Source of the DNA: Ferdinandcohnia humi_A | GTDB taxonomy: Bacteria; Bacillota; Bacilli; Bacillales; Bacillaceae_L | Direction of reading: 5' to 3' | NCBI GenBank assembly: GCA_047608075.1 | Contig: JBLKRX010000025.1 | Coordinates: 8,026-72,025, forward strand | Length of the DNA: 64,000 nucleotides | Part shown: positions 1-8,741 of the stretch, in pieces | How positions within the stretch are numbered: the stretch's first letter is position 1 | Layout of the letters: each line of letters starts with the position of its first letter | Notes under the pieces: generated by a model | The model's database searches: none | Told to the model about the DNA's origin: nothing | Seen by the model: only the letters and a program-made list of their open reading frames with translations | Made by a program: the position numbers and the translations under genes

Positions 1-1
1 T

Positions 2-730
2 GTGGCAATTATGTACACAGAGGAAGCAATCCAGACGATGATAAATTTTATTTTAGCACTTGTACCATTATTACTTGCTTTAGTCGCGTCATCAGGCGGA
101 ATTGCATCAGCAGCGTTTTTTCATCCACTAATTTTATTCTTGATGAACACGAGTGGATTGTTGATTCAATATGTTGTTCTACCATTGTTGTTCATGTCAG
201 CGTTTTTAAGCATTGTTAGCACATTAAGTGATCAATACAAGGTAACCCAGCTTGCCCAGCTTCTTCGGAATATAAGCATTGGCATACTTGGTACGTTTCT
301 TACGATTTTTCTGGGAGTAATCTCGGTACAAGGAACAACTACTGCGGTTGCGGATGGAATTACCATTCGAACAGCAAAATTTATTACCGGAAATTTTGTC
401 CCTGTTATTGGTCGAATGTTCACAGACGCAACAGATACTGTTATCAGTGCATCCGTTATTTTAAAAAATACTGTTGGAATATTGGGTGTTGCAATTCTTC
501 TATTAATTGCTGCTTTTCCAGCGATTAAGGTTCTTTCCCTTGCGATTATCTACAAATTAGCTGCAGCTCTCTTGCAGCCCCTTGGAGGAGGACCTGTTAT
601 AGCATGTTTAGACATTATTAGTAAGAGTGTTGTTTATATATTTGCTGCACTAGCGATTGTCTCATTGATGTTTTTCCTTAGTATAACGGTAATCATTGCA
701 GCAGGAAATTTAACATTAATGGTTCGTTAG
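2..730 (+). CDS. spoIIIAE: Stage III sporulation protein AE, C-terminal part (cut by window edge)
   Basis: This is the downstream part of SpoIIIAE, a multi-pass membrane protein of the SpoIIIA-SpoIIQ channel that joins mother cell and forespore. About 242 residues are visible. They are strongly hydrophobic with several membrane helices, for example near residues 12-35, 45-65, 85-105, 155-185 and 205-235. Family members are about 400 residues, so the N-terminal part lies left of the window and the first visible codon is not the real start. The identification rests on sequence character and on spoIIIAF, AG and AH following in the expected order. The gap of about 120 bases to spoIIIAF is longer than usual for this operon. 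Confidence 0.9.
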   Translation: MAIMYTEEAIQTMINFILALVPLLLALVASSGGIASAAFFHPLILFLMNTSGLLIQYVVLPLLFMSAFLSIVSTLSDQYKVTQLAQLLRNISIGILGTFLTIFLGVISVQGTTTAVADGITIRTAKFITGNFVPVIGRMFTDATDTVISASVILKNTVGILGVAILLLIAAFPAIKVLSLAIIYKLAAALLQPLGGGPVIACLDIISKSVVYIFAALAIVSLMFFLSITVIIAAGNLTLMVR

Positions 731-852
731 CAAGGTCTAATAATAATATGTTTTTAGGTTGCTTACATCGTAAGTATCACGTGGGCAGAACAAAAACTGT
801 AAAGGGTGTAGGAAATAGTAACAAATAGTAAAAGGCTTGGGAGGTATGGGCA

Positions 853-1488
853 TTGAGTTTTATTGCGGAATGGATTACTAATATTATTCTATTTATCCTG
901 CTTGCAACGATTGTGGATATGCTACTACCGAATTCAAGTATGCAAAAATATGTAAAAATGGTTACCGGGCTTTTACTCATTGTGATTATACTAACTCCAT
1001 TATTTTCTATCTTAACATCTGACTTTGAAAAAACCATAGCAACTCTTAAACTTTCACCATCTCAGGAAGACAAAAATATAGAAAATTTAATAGAAATGAA
1101 GAAAAAAGAAATACAAGCCTCGAGTAATGCATATATTTTAGAAAGAATGCAAGTCCAATTGAAGAACCTTGCGGAAGAGGAGTTGGTGCAAAAAGAATAC
1201 GATCTATCTGTTCAAAAAGTGCTCCTTTCGATAAAAGATGAAAGTAAGGAGACTGTTACTTTAGATGACATTACGTCTATTAAGGTGGTGTTATCCAAGG
1301 AGACAGCCGATCCCGATGATATCCCAGTCGTCAAACCAGTTGAGATTGATACCTCCAAACAGAATGAGACAAACGATACTGAAATGAATATTCCAAATAT
1401 CAATAAAATTACATCACTATTAGCTACGAAATGGGAAATTGACTCTGAAAAAATTGTAGTCACTGTGGAAGGGGGGAAAGAGTCATAG
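853..1488 (+). CDS. spoIIIAF: Stage III sporulation protein AF
   Basis: SpoIIIAF is a component of the mother-cell side of the SpoIIIA channel. The 211-residue product begins with two closely spaced membrane helices (about residues 5-25 and 35-55) and continues as a charged, partly coiled-coil soluble domain. The TTG start at 853 is chosen because GGGAGGT lies just upstream at 839-845. An ATG at 846 is in another frame. The stop codon abuts the spoIIIAG start, consistent with translational coupling. This is the least conserved gene of the operon, so position carries much of the assignment. Confidence 0.9.
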   Translation: MSFIAEWITNIILFILLATIVDMLLPNSSMQKYVKMVTGLLLIVIILTPLFSILTSDFEKTIATLKLSPSQEDKNIENLIEMKKKEIQASSNAYILERMQVQLKNLAEEELVQKEYDLSVQKVLLSIKDESKETVTLDDITSIKVVLSKETADPDDIPVVKPVEIDTSKQNETNDTEMNIPNINKITSLLATKWEIDSEKIVVTVEGGKES

Positions 1489-2160
1489 ATGGAAAAAAAC
1501 AAAGGGATCATGGACACGATCAAAGGTTTGTTTTCCCAATCAAAGGATGATCCACCTGAAAAAAAAGGGAAAAAGAAAAACCAGTATTTATTACTTATGT
1601 TAGCAGCTGGAGTTGCATTTATGTTAATCAGTAATTTATTTTCAGGTAATGAGAATCCATCATCAAATATAGAAGCTTCCTCAACTGAGGTTAGTACGGA
1701 AGAGGAGCCAACGTTTGGACATAAAAAGGATGACCTTACATTGGCAATCTCTGAGTACGAGGACCGCTATGAAAACGAACTGAAGGAAGCCTTAGAGGCA
1801 ATTGCTGGAGTTGAAGATGTCATTGTGTCTGTAAGTGTAGATGCAACAGAAACAAAGGTGCTTGAAAAAAACACCGTAACCCAAAGTCAAATCACGAGTG
1901 AGGAAGACAGGGACGGTGGGAAGAGACAAGTAGAAGATTTAACAAAGGATGAACAAGTTGTGATTATCCGAAGCGGTGAATCAGAAACACCAATCGTATT
2001 GAAGATTGAAAAGCCAGAAATACGAAGTGTACTCATCGTCGCCAAGGGTGTTGACAATATAAAAATAAAACAAATGGTGGTAGAGGCTGTTACGAAGGGG
2101 TTTGATGTCCCAAATCATAAAGTAGCAGTAGTGCCAAGGAAAACAAAGGGGGATTCATAA
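1489..2160 (+). CDS. spoIIIAG: Stage III sporulation protein AG
   Basis: SpoIIIAG forms the large ring of the feeding channel in the space between the two sporangial membranes. The 223-residue product has a basic N-terminus, one membrane helix at about residues 32-50 (YLLLMLAAGVAFMLISN), a low-complexity Ser/Glu linker, and a C-terminal domain of the ring-building type containing the segment ALEAIAGVEDVIVSVSVDA. It starts directly after the spoIIIAF stop and ends directly before spoIIIAH, so the three genes are tightly coupled. The size matches the family. Confidence 0.96.
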   Translation: MEKNKGIMDTIKGLFSQSKDDPPEKKGKKKNQYLLLMLAAGVAFMLISNLFSGNENPSSNIEASSTEVSTEEEPTFGHKKDDLTLAISEYEDRYENELKEALEAIAGVEDVIVSVSVDATETKVLEKNTVTQSQITSEEDRDGGKRQVEDLTKDEQVVIIRSGESETPIVLKIEKPEIRSVLIVAKGVDNIKIKQMVVEAVTKGFDVPNHKVAVVPRKTKGDS

Positions 2161-2742
2161 ATGTTATTGAAAAAGCAAACAGTTTGGTTATTAACAATGT
2201 TAAGTTTAGTAGTAGTGTTATCAGTCTATTACATTACAACACCTCAGAATAATAATGAAGATCTAGCGTTTGAGCAGGAAAAAGAGGAAGATAAGAAAAA
2301 TGTAGAAACAACAACAGAAAATAAGGATGGCTCAAGTGTGACTGTAGAGGAAGATGAGGAAGGAAATGTAATTTCTTCTGTTTCAAGTGATGATTTATTT
2401 GCAGCTCTTCGTCTTGAAATTGACGAGCAACGTAGTAAATTAAGAAGCACATTAGAAGAAATGACTGCTTCAAAGGATCTTTCAGCTGAACAAAAGAACC
2501 AAGCATATGAGGATTTAAAGAAGCTTGAAGAAATAGAGTCAAAAGAAAAGATCATTGAAATGTTAATCAAAGGTGATAACTACGAGGATGCTTTAGTTCG
2601 CGTAGAAGGTGATAAAATTAAGATTACTGTTAAATCGAAAGAGAGTTCAAAGCAAGCAGCTAACGATATTTTACGTCTTGTACGCAGCGAGCTAGGTGAC
2701 CTTCAAAATGTTGCAGTGGAATTTGAAGTAACTGGTGAGTAA
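2161..2742 (+). CDS. spoIIIAH: Stage III sporulation protein AH
   Basis: SpoIIIAH is the mother-cell protein whose extracellular domain binds SpoIIQ of the forespore. The 193-residue product has a single N-terminal membrane helix (about residues 7-25), an acidic linker, and a C-terminal ring-building domain ending in the family-typical segment LGDLQNVAVEFEV. It is the last gene of the operon, followed after about 20 bases by a hairpin and then by a convergent gene. Mother-cell sigma-E control is known for this operon, but the promoter lies outside the window. Confidence 0.97.
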   Translation: MLLKKQTVWLLTMLSLVVVLSVYYITTPQNNNEDLAFEQEKEEDKKNVETTTENKDGSSVTVEEDEEGNVISSVSSDDLFAALRLEIDEQRSKLRSTLEEMTASKDLSAEQKNQAYEDLKKLEEIESKEKIIEMLIKGDNYEDALVRVEGDKIKITVKSKESSKQAANDILRLVRSELGDLQNVAVEFEVTGE

Positions 2743-2756
2743 GTCTATAAAACTAC

Positions 2757-2792
2757 AAAAAAGAGGCGCGGCTATCAAGCCGTGCCTCCTTC
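2757..2792 (-). terminator. Rho-independent terminator of the chemotaxis receptor gene
   Basis: The stem GAGGCGCGGC (2763-2772) pairs with GCCGTGCCTC (2779-2788) around a six-base loop. Six A residues precede it on the plus strand, so the minus-strand transcript ends in a U run. It sits between convergent genes and may also slow plus-strand transcripts leaving spoIIIAH. Confidence 0.85.
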
Positions 2793-2794
2793 AT

Positions 2795-4285
2795 TTATGT
2801 GTGATCACTCTTATATAACTTCAGTAATTCGGAGATTGCATCGTCTGTGTTGCGAATTGAGGAGACAAGTTCATTATGCTGCTCCGTTTGCATTTCGATA
2901 CTTGAAGCAATTTGTTCAAGAGTCGTATTAGCTTCTTCTATAACAGCACTGAATTCATTCACTGATGTTTCAATCGATTTTGAAGATGTTTGTATCGAAT
3001 CAGTTAATAATTCGTATCCAAAAATTTCATTTGTAAGATGGGTAATGGATGTACCGATTTTATCAAAGGCTGTCTTTGTTTGATGAACAAGAAGTAAGTT
3101 GTCCTTCATTAAAGTAGCAGCAACTGCGATTTCAGACTGAGTTGACTTTGTTTCGTCTTTTACATTTGAAACAGTTTCTGAGATTTGTTCAGCTGCTTTT
3201 GCACTTAATTCCGCAAGATTTCTAACCTCGTTTGCTACCACAGCAAATCCTTTTCCACTTTCACCAGCTCTTGCTGCCTCAATCGATGCATTTAAAGCAA
3301 GTAAATTTGTTTGTGCAGCAATTTTTTGAATAGATTGAGTAAAATTCGATATTTCATGAATTCTTGCCGCTAACGTATTCATCTTAGTAGAAACATTTTC
3401 AATGACACTCGTAAAGTTTGTAATATCGTAATTCAACTGCTCTACTAAAAACGTTCCATCCTTGGTTGTAAGTGACGTATCTTCGGCTTCTTTTTTAAGG
3501 TTCATTGCGGACAATGCCATTTTTTCTACAAGTCTGTTTGCTTGCTCTAAGGAACTGGTAATTTCATGGATCGTATTATTTTGTGCTGTTACACCTGCTG
3601 CTATTTCGGATAGTGATGCGTTCATTTCGACAGCTGTTTGATAGCTTTTCGTACTCTTTTCTCTTACTTCCTTAACACTAGAAGAAATAATAGTTGTATT
3701 CTCTTCTAGACGTTTTCTTCGATGGATATCATTTTCTAGTAATTTTTCTGTGTTTTGTTGCAATGATATTAAATGTAAAGCTAGAATATCAGAAAGCTTG
3801 AATTGGAAAAAAAGCAAGACTGTAACTAATAAATATAGTAGATAGATTGTTCCGTAATTTTTGGCCTCAAGTGGTAAAGTGTCATTATGTAAAAATGTAA
3901 ACAATGTTATTATTACGAAACCTAAAAAAGCTCCCATAACAAGAATGGAACGTTTCATATAAATAGCAGACATAGCTAGAACGAAGAAAACGAGAACATA
4001 TGCTGTTGGAGAAACACTAGATTGCATAATGACAAACATTACAATTGCTACAAAAACTGTTGCTAGATAAGGAATAGCATGTATCAACCGTCTTGTATAA
4101 TGTAAAAATGCAACAATGCCAATACCAATTCCTCCACCTATAATAATCGAAAGAATAAGTTTTAATTCTTTTTGCAGAGCAATGTCCACAAGTATCCCTA
4201 GAAATAATGATACGAATGTAGCTTTAACAACTAGTCCATTTTTTCTAACCAAATCGTCATGTCTCATTTTTTCAAGAAAGTCCAT
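2795..4285 (-). CDS. Methyl-accepting chemotaxis protein with a membrane-embedded sensor region
   Basis: The C-terminal half is a classic chemoreceptor signalling domain with the hairpin-tip segment around IAAQTNLLALNASIEAARAG, which contacts CheA and CheW. The N-terminal part has about six membrane helices and no sizeable extracellular domain, so it may sense membrane state or a small molecule in the membrane rather than a bound extracellular ligand. I start it at 4285 (MDFLEKMRH) because GGAGGT (4292-4297) is six bases upstream. A start at 4372 would add 29 residues without a good ribosome site. The product is 496 residues. It interrupts the usual spoIIIAH-accB neighbourhood. The stimulus is unknown. 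Confidence 0.93.
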   Translation of the reverse strand: MDFLEKMRHDDLVRKNGLVVKATFVSLFLGILVDIALQKELKLILSIIIGGGIGIGIVAFLHYTRRLIHAIPYLATVFVAIVMFVIMQSSVSPTAYVLVFFVLAMSAIYMKRSILVMGAFLGFVIITLFTFLHNDTLPLEAKNYGTIYLLYLLVTVLLFFQFKLSDILALHLISLQQNTEKLLENDIHRRKRLEENTTIISSSVKEVREKSTKSYQTAVEMNASLSEIAAGVTAQNNTIHEITSSLEQANRLVEKMALSAMNLKKEAEDTSLTTKDGTFLVEQLNYDITNFTSVIENVSTKMNTLAARIHEISNFTQSIQKIAAQTNLLALNASIEAARAGESGKGFAVVANEVRNLAELSAKAAEQISETVSNVKDETKSTQSEIAVAATLMKDNLLLVHQTKTAFDKIGTSITHLTNEIFGYELLTDSIQTSSKSIETSVNEFSAVIEEANTTLEQIASSIEMQTEQHNELVSSIRNTDDAISELLKLYKSDHT

Positions 4286-4680
4286 GTGCATACCTCCGAA
4301 AGCAGTCGTCATTACATGTATTATTTCGACTAAATTTGAATAATTCCTTTCAAATAAATGAAAATTTGACATAAATTTGGTATGATATATCTATTGTATG
4401 ATAACGCTTTCAATAAAAATATCTTATAATATATTGAAAAGATTGAATTAAGTATCGTATCATATTAGTATGTGGTACTAATAGTAGCAATAAAGTTATG
4501 TTTAATTTATGTGTTTTTTCAAAGAGAAACATTGTGCTTGTGCTTGTCTCGAGAGTACATCGTACATAAAACTCTGCATATTTTTAAGCTAGTGGCCACA
4601 TAGTGTAATATATTACTACCTGTTAACACGGGTAAGAAAATTGCAAGATTATTTCTGTAGGAAACAAGGAGTGTTATAAA
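4286..4680. other. Divergent intergenic region between the chemoreceptor gene and accB
   Basis: This stretch of about 395 bases must hold the promoters of both divergent genes, but I could not identify a convincing pair of -35/-10 boxes. It contains a perfect cre-like site at 4399-4413 and a small hairpin ACC(T)GT-TAAC-ACGGGT at 4618-4633, about 50 bases before the accB start. The hairpin could be a leader element of accBC. No open reading frame of note is seen. Confidence 0.5.
4399..4413 (-). promoter_or_regulatory. Candidate CcpA-binding site (cre) upstream of the chemoreceptor gene
   Basis: Read on the minus strand the site is TTGAAAGCGTTATCA, which fits the CcpA consensus TGWAANCGNTNWCA at every position. 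It lies about 115 bases upstream of the chosen start of the chemoreceptor gene and about 270 bases from accB, so catabolite control of the receptor is the more likely reading. Function is inferred from sequence match only. Confidence 0.6.
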
Positions 4681-5190
4681 ATGTTAAAAATTCAAGAGCT
4701 TCGTGAGCTTATAAAGTTAATCAATGAATCAAATATTGATGAGTTTTCGTTTGAAAGTGAAGGCTCAAAAATTAAAATGAAAAAACATAAGGAAGAAGCT
4801 GTTCAAACAATTGTACAAAAAGTTGTTGAGGATGCACCAAAAGCATCGATTGTAAAAGAGGTTGTTCAACCAGTCGTGCAACAAGTACAAGCTGAATCAC
4901 AGCCAGCTCCAGTTGCACCACCTGTAAAAGAAACACCTACAGCAAATGAAAACCTCCATAAAATTGTTTCACCTATGGTTGGTACCTTCTATGCTTCTCC
5001 GTCACCGGATACAGCACCTTATGTGAAACAAGGGGACAAGGTTAAGGCAGACACAGTGGTTTGTATTGTTGAAGCCATGAAGCTATTTAATGAAATTGAA
5101 GCAGAAGTAAATGGAGAAATCGTTGAAGTATTGGTTGAAAACGGGCAACTTGTTGAATATGGTCAACCACTATTCTTAGTAAAGTCATAA
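4681..5190 (+). CDS. accB: Biotin carboxyl carrier protein of acetyl-CoA carboxylase
   Basis: AccB carries the biotin that moves CO2 from biotin carboxylase to the carboxyltransferase, the first committed step of fatty acid synthesis. The 169-residue product has a short N-terminal helical region, a Pro/Ala/Val-rich flexible linker (about residues 40-95), and a C-terminal biotinyl domain with EAMKL, in which Lys134 is the predicted biotin attachment site. AAGGAG precedes the ATG. accC follows after 16 bases in one operon. Confidence 0.98.
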   Translation: MLKIQELRELIKLINESNIDEFSFESEGSKIKMKKHKEEAVQTIVQKVVEDAPKASIVKEVVQPVVQQVQAESQPAPVAPPVKETPTANENLHKIVSPMVGTFYASPSPDTAPYVKQGDKVKADTVVCIVEAMKLFNEIEAEVNGEIVEVLVENGQLVEYGQPLFLVKS

Positions 5191-5206
5191 GTAAGGAGCT
5201 ACCATT

Positions 5207-6565
5207 ATGTTAAAAAAAGTATTGATTGCAAACCGCGGAGAAATTGCGGTCCGTATTATACGTGCTTGTAAAGAGCTCGGTATAGAAACGGTTGCTGTCT
5301 TTTCGGAAGCGGATCGAGAGTCATTACATGTACAGTTAGCTGATGAGGCCTATTGTATTGGTCCGAAGTCTTCAAAGGATAGCTATTTAAATTTTACAAA
5401 TATAATCAGCGTAGCTAAGCTTACAGGAAGTGAAGGAATTCACCCAGGGTATGGTTTTTTAGCAGAAAATGCAGACTTTGCTGAGCTATGTAGAGAAGTA
5501 AATATTACATTTATCGGTCCAAGTCCAGAAGCAATAACAAAAATGGGAACAAAGGATATTGCTCGTGAAACGATGAGAGAAGCTGGCGTTCCAATCGTTC
5601 CAGGGTCAAAAGGAATAATTAAGGATACTGACGAGGCAATTGAATTAGCAAACGAAATGGGCTACCCTGTAATCATTAAAGCCACTGCTGGTGGTGGTGG
5701 TAAGGGGATCCGTGTGGCTAAGAATGAAGAAGAACTTGTTAAAGGAATTAATATCACTCAACAGGAAGCAGCAACAGCCTTCGGTAACCCAGGTGTATAT
5801 ATTGAAAAATATATACAGGATTTTAGACATGTTGAAATTCAAGTATTAGCAGATAACCATGGAAATGTGATACATTTAGGAGAGAGAGACTGCTCAATTC
5901 AGCGACGTCTACAAAAGCTAGTTGAAGAGACCCCATCACCCGCTCTAAATGAAGACACAAGACAGAAAATGGGAGATGCTGCTGTAAAGGCGGCTAAAGC
6001 TGTTTCTTATTCTGGTGCTGGAACTATTGAATTTATTTATGATCATCATGCTGATAAATTTTATTTCATGGAAATGAATACAAGGATTCAGGTTGAACAT
6101 CCGGTTACGGAAATGGTAACGGGAGTGGATCTAATTAAAGAACAAATTCGTGTAGCATCTGGTGAAAAACTTACATTGAGTCAAAATGATGTGACGTTTA
6201 CTGGATGGGCAATTGAGTGTCGCATAAACGCAGAAAATCCTGAGAAGAATTTTATGCCATCTCCTGGTAGAATTAATATGTATTTACCTCCTGGAGGATT
6301 AGGTGTAAGAGTGGATTCTGCAGTCTACCCAGGCTATGCAATACCTCCCTATTATGATTCAATGATTGCGAAGCTCATCACATATGGAGCTACAAGAGAA
6401 GAAGCGATTGCACGAATGAAACGAGCATTAAGTGAATTTGTAATTGAGGGTGATGGAATTAACACAACAATTCCTTTCCACTTAAAGCTTATGAATCATG
6501 AAAAATTCGTTGATGGCAACTTTAATACAAAATTTCTTGAATTATATGAGGTAATGAAGTCGTAA
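5207..6565 (+). CDS. accC: Acetyl-CoA carboxylase, biotin carboxylase subunit
   Basis: AccC carboxylates the biotin on AccB using ATP and bicarbonate. The 452-residue protein has the expected order: N-terminal pre-ATP-grasp domain beginning KKVLIANRGEIAVRIIRA, ATP-grasp domain with the glycine-rich loop KATAGGGGKGIRV (about residues 159-171), the active-site segment FMEMNTRIQVEHPVTE, and a C-terminal biotin carboxylase domain. Length is normal. It forms an operon with accB and yqhY. Because this window also has mmdA without its own biotin subunits, AccBC might be shared, but that is inference. Confidence 0.98.
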   Translation: MLKKVLIANRGEIAVRIIRACKELGIETVAVFSEADRESLHVQLADEAYCIGPKSSKDSYLNFTNIISVAKLTGSEGIHPGYGFLAENADFAELCREVNITFIGPSPEAITKMGTKDIARETMREAGVPIVPGSKGIIKDTDEAIELANEMGYPVIIKATAGGGGKGIRVAKNEEELVKGINITQQEAATAFGNPGVYIEKYIQDFRHVEIQVLADNHGNVIHLGERDCSIQRRLQKLVEETPSPALNEDTRQKMGDAAVKAAKAVSYSGAGTIEFIYDHHADKFYFMEMNTRIQVEHPVTEMVTGVDLIKEQIRVASGEKLTLSQNDVTFTGWAIECRINAENPEKNFMPSPGRINMYLPPGGLGVRVDSAVYPGYAIPPYYDSMIAKLITYGATREEAIARMKRALSEFVIEGDGINTTIPFHLKLMNHEKFVDGNFNTKFLELYEVMKS

Positions 6566-6589
6566 ACTAAATGTAGGAGGTGCTTTCTT

Positions 6590-7000
6590 ATGGCAGCGGA
6601 AACGAATATTCTGGAAATGAATCAAGGTAGTAATGGTCTAGGAAAAGTAGAAATTGCACCGGAAGTGATTGAAGTAATTGCGGGTATTGCAGCATCAGAG
6701 GTTGAAGGTGTTGCTCAAATGCGCGGCAACTTTGCTTCAGGAGTCGTAGAAAGACTCGGTAAGAAAAATCACGGTAAAGGTGTTCGAGTAGAATTAACAG
6801 ACGATGGCATTATTGTTGATGTATTTTGTATGATGAACTTTGGTGTGTCAATACCAAACGTTGCAAGCAAAATTCAGGATAATGTACGTCAGGCATTGCT
6901 AAACATGACAGCTCTAGAGGCTAATGAAGTGAATGTTCATGTTGTAGGAGTGTTATTTGAAAATCAAAAACAGGACGTACAAATAGACGAAGAGATGTAA
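6590..7000 (+). CDS. yqhY: Asp23/Gls24 (DUF322) family protein, YqhY type
   Basis: This 136-residue soluble protein belongs to the Asp23 family and is the YqhY type by its position after accC. The core visible here is GKVEIAPEVIEVIAGIAASEVEGVAQM followed in the second half by an alternating pattern ending NVHVVGVLFE. In Bacillus the YqhY protein is linked to control of acetyl-CoA carboxylase activity; the operon arrangement fits this, but the mechanism cannot be read from sequence. A strong AGGAGG site precedes the ATG, and a terminator follows at once. Confidence 0.93.
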   Translation: MAAETNILEMNQGSNGLGKVEIAPEVIEVIAGIAASEVEGVAQMRGNFASGVVERLGKKNHGKGVRVELTDDGIIVDVFCMMNFGVSIPNVASKIQDNVRQALLNMTALEANEVNVHVVGVLFENQKQDVQIDEEM

Positions 7001-7010
7001 GTTCACCATT

Positions 7011-7042
7011 AGTCTGGTAGCAAATGCTATCAGACTTTTTAT
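7011..7042 (+). terminator. Terminator of the accB-accC-yqhY operon
   Basis: AGTCTGGTAGC (7011-7021) pairs with GCTATCAGACT after an AAAT loop, with one G-U pair, and is followed by five T residues. The remaining 250 bases up to nusB are AT-rich, contain no gene, and probably hold the nusB promoter, which I could not place with confidence. Confidence 0.92.
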
Positions 7043-7295
7043 TTGCGAAAAATTAAATAAGAAAGCGGTAATGGTTGTTTTTTATTTTAAAACGTATTTA
7101 TGATATTATACATGGTATGATAAACTGAAAACTCATGTAGAGAATCATGCTTACATTACAAAATTTACTTTACATACAAGTTAGACGAATCCTAATGCTA
7201 TAAATTAATCTATTCAGCAAGGAAATCCATTAATATAGGTGAGTTTGGTAAGGATACGTATAACTACTTTTTAATAGGTAAAAGGAGACATATAA

Positions 7296-7682
7296 ATGAA
7301 AAGAAGAACAGCTAGAGAAAAGGCACTTCAGTCGTTATTTCAAATTGATGTAACTGAGAATGAACCAAAAGAAGCGATTGAAAATGTGCTTGAAGAAGGG
7401 CCAACTGATGCATTTCTTGAGCAATTGGTATATGGGGTAGTAGAGAAGAAAGAAGAAATTGATACTCTATTACGTAATAACCTAGAAAAATGGAACCTAG
7501 AAAGACTTGCGAATGTAGACAGGACGATTTTACGTATTGCCGTATACGAAATGAAGTATGTTGACGAGATTCCTGTAAAGGTAAGTATTGATGAAGCAAT
7601 TGAGCTAGCGAAGCAATTTGGAGATGATAGCTCAAGTCGTTTTGTGAATGCAATTTTGTCAAAAATAAAAGATTCACTATAA
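7296..7682 (+). CDS. nusB: Transcription antitermination factor NusB
   Basis: NusB binds boxA RNA together with ribosomal protein S10 and supports antitermination in rRNA operons. The 128-residue all-helical protein shows the family start KRRTAREKALQSLFQID and the conserved segment ERLANVDRTILRIAVYEM, followed by VSIDEAIELAKQFGDDSSSRFVNAIL. AAAGGAG precedes the ATG at a good distance. It is separated from folD by a small structured repeat, so it may be transcribed on its own. Confidence 0.97.
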   Translation: MKRRTAREKALQSLFQIDVTENEPKEAIENVLEEGPTDAFLEQLVYGVVEKKEEIDTLLRNNLEKWNLERLANVDRTILRIAVYEMKYVDEIPVKVSIDEAIELAKQFGDDSSSRFVNAILSKIKDSL

Positions 7683-7836
7683 GAGGATGGTTCAAATAGT
7701 CGACGAATCGCTATGTCAGAAGATCAGTGAAACAGCCTCTTGGAACGGAGTGTATGCTTTTACTACATGAGGACTGAGGAGGATTAGTAACGCTGAGATT
7801 CGAAACGTATCATTTGGTGACTTTTGAACAACCTCT
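7683..7836. repeat. Small interspersed repeat with imperfect inverted ends
   Basis: The interval between nusB and folD begins with AGAGGATGGTTCAAATAGTC and ends with a near reverse complement of it, GACTTTTGAACAACCTCT. The ends pair with a few mismatches, and further pairing continues inward (CGACGAATC against the ATTTGGTGA region). There is no open reading frame inside. This has the build of a non-autonomous palindromic element like those scattered in Bacillaceae genomes. I have no name for the family. Confidence 0.55.
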
Positions 7837-7870
7837 GTAAAAAAGAGTAGACGAGGGAGAGTGGGGAGTA

Positions 7871-8734
7871 ATGGCAGCAGTAGTTATTAGTGGTAAGGAG
7901 TTAGCGCAAGTAAAACGTAATGAAATTGCAACTGAAGTTAAGGAATTGGCTAAAGAGAGTATTATACCTGGTTTGGCAGTTTTATTAGTCGGGAATAATC
8001 CAGCATCAAGATCCTATGTAACAGCTAAAGCAAGAGCATGCCAAGAATTAGGAATCCATTCCATTTTGTTAGAGTATCCAGATACAATAACGGAAGAGTC
8101 ATTATTAAGTGAAATCGATCGATTAAATAATGATTCTTCTATACATGGTATTCTCGTTCAATTGCCTCTACCATCTACAATTAATGAAATAGCAGTAATT
8201 GAAAGAATCTCTCCATCGAAGGATGTTGATGGGTTTCACCCTATTAATATTGGGAGAATGATGGTTGGACAGGACTCTTTTTTACCATGTACACCATTTG
8301 GAATTGTTGAAATGGTGAAATCAAAAAAGCTCCCAATCGAAGGTAAGCATGTAGTTGTTGTCGGTAGAAGCAATATCGTAGGAAAACCAGTTGGACAACT
8401 TTTCCTTAATGAAAATGCAACTGTTACCTACTGCCATTCAAGAACCACTAATCTCAAAGAAATAACACGCCAAGCTGACATACTAGTTGCAGCTGTTGGA
8501 AGGGCCAACTTTATTACGGGAGATTATATTAAAGATGGAGCAGTTGTGATTGATGTAGGTGTCAATCGACTCGAGACTGGTAAGCTCTGTGGGGATGTTC
8601 TATTCGAGGAAGGAATGGAAAAGGCAAGTTATATTACTCCAGTTCCTGGTGGAGTGGGACCAATGACAATTACAATGCTACTCTATAATACTGTTCAATC
8701 TGCTAAAAAAACTGCCCTTCTGTCAAGGAAGTAG
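7871..8734 (+). CDS. folD: Bifunctional methylenetetrahydrofolate dehydrogenase/cyclohydrolase
   Basis: FolD interconverts 5,10-methylene- and 10-formyl-tetrahydrofolate using NADP and supplies one-carbon units for purines and formylmethionine. The 287-residue protein shows the substrate-site segment GNNPASRSYVTAKARACQELGI, the conserved KDVDGFHPINIGRM and the NADP-domain motif VVGRSNIVGKPVGQL, and it ends with TPVPGGVGPMTI. All are family hallmarks. xseA starts eight bases after the stop, so folD likely heads a folD-xseA-xseB-ispA-dxs-tlyA transcription unit. Confidence 0.98.
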   Translation: MAAVVISGKELAQVKRNEIATEVKELAKESIIPGLAVLLVGNNPASRSYVTAKARACQELGIHSILLEYPDTITEESLLSEIDRLNNDSSIHGILVQLPLPSTINEIAVIERISPSKDVDGFHPINIGRMMVGQDSFLPCTPFGIVEMVKSKKLPIEGKHVVVVGRSNIVGKPVGQLFLNENATVTYCHSRTTNLKEITRQADILVAAVGRANFITGDYIKDGAVVIDVGVNRLETGKLCGDVLFEEGMEKASYITPVPGGVGPMTITMLLYNTVQSAKKTALLSRK

Positions 8735-8741
8735 GATAAAA

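Noticed and set aside
7043..7295. nusB promoter near TTGTTT/TATTTATGATATTAT
   Set aside because: Several overlapping weak -10-like sequences with poor -35 partners; no single choice could be defended.
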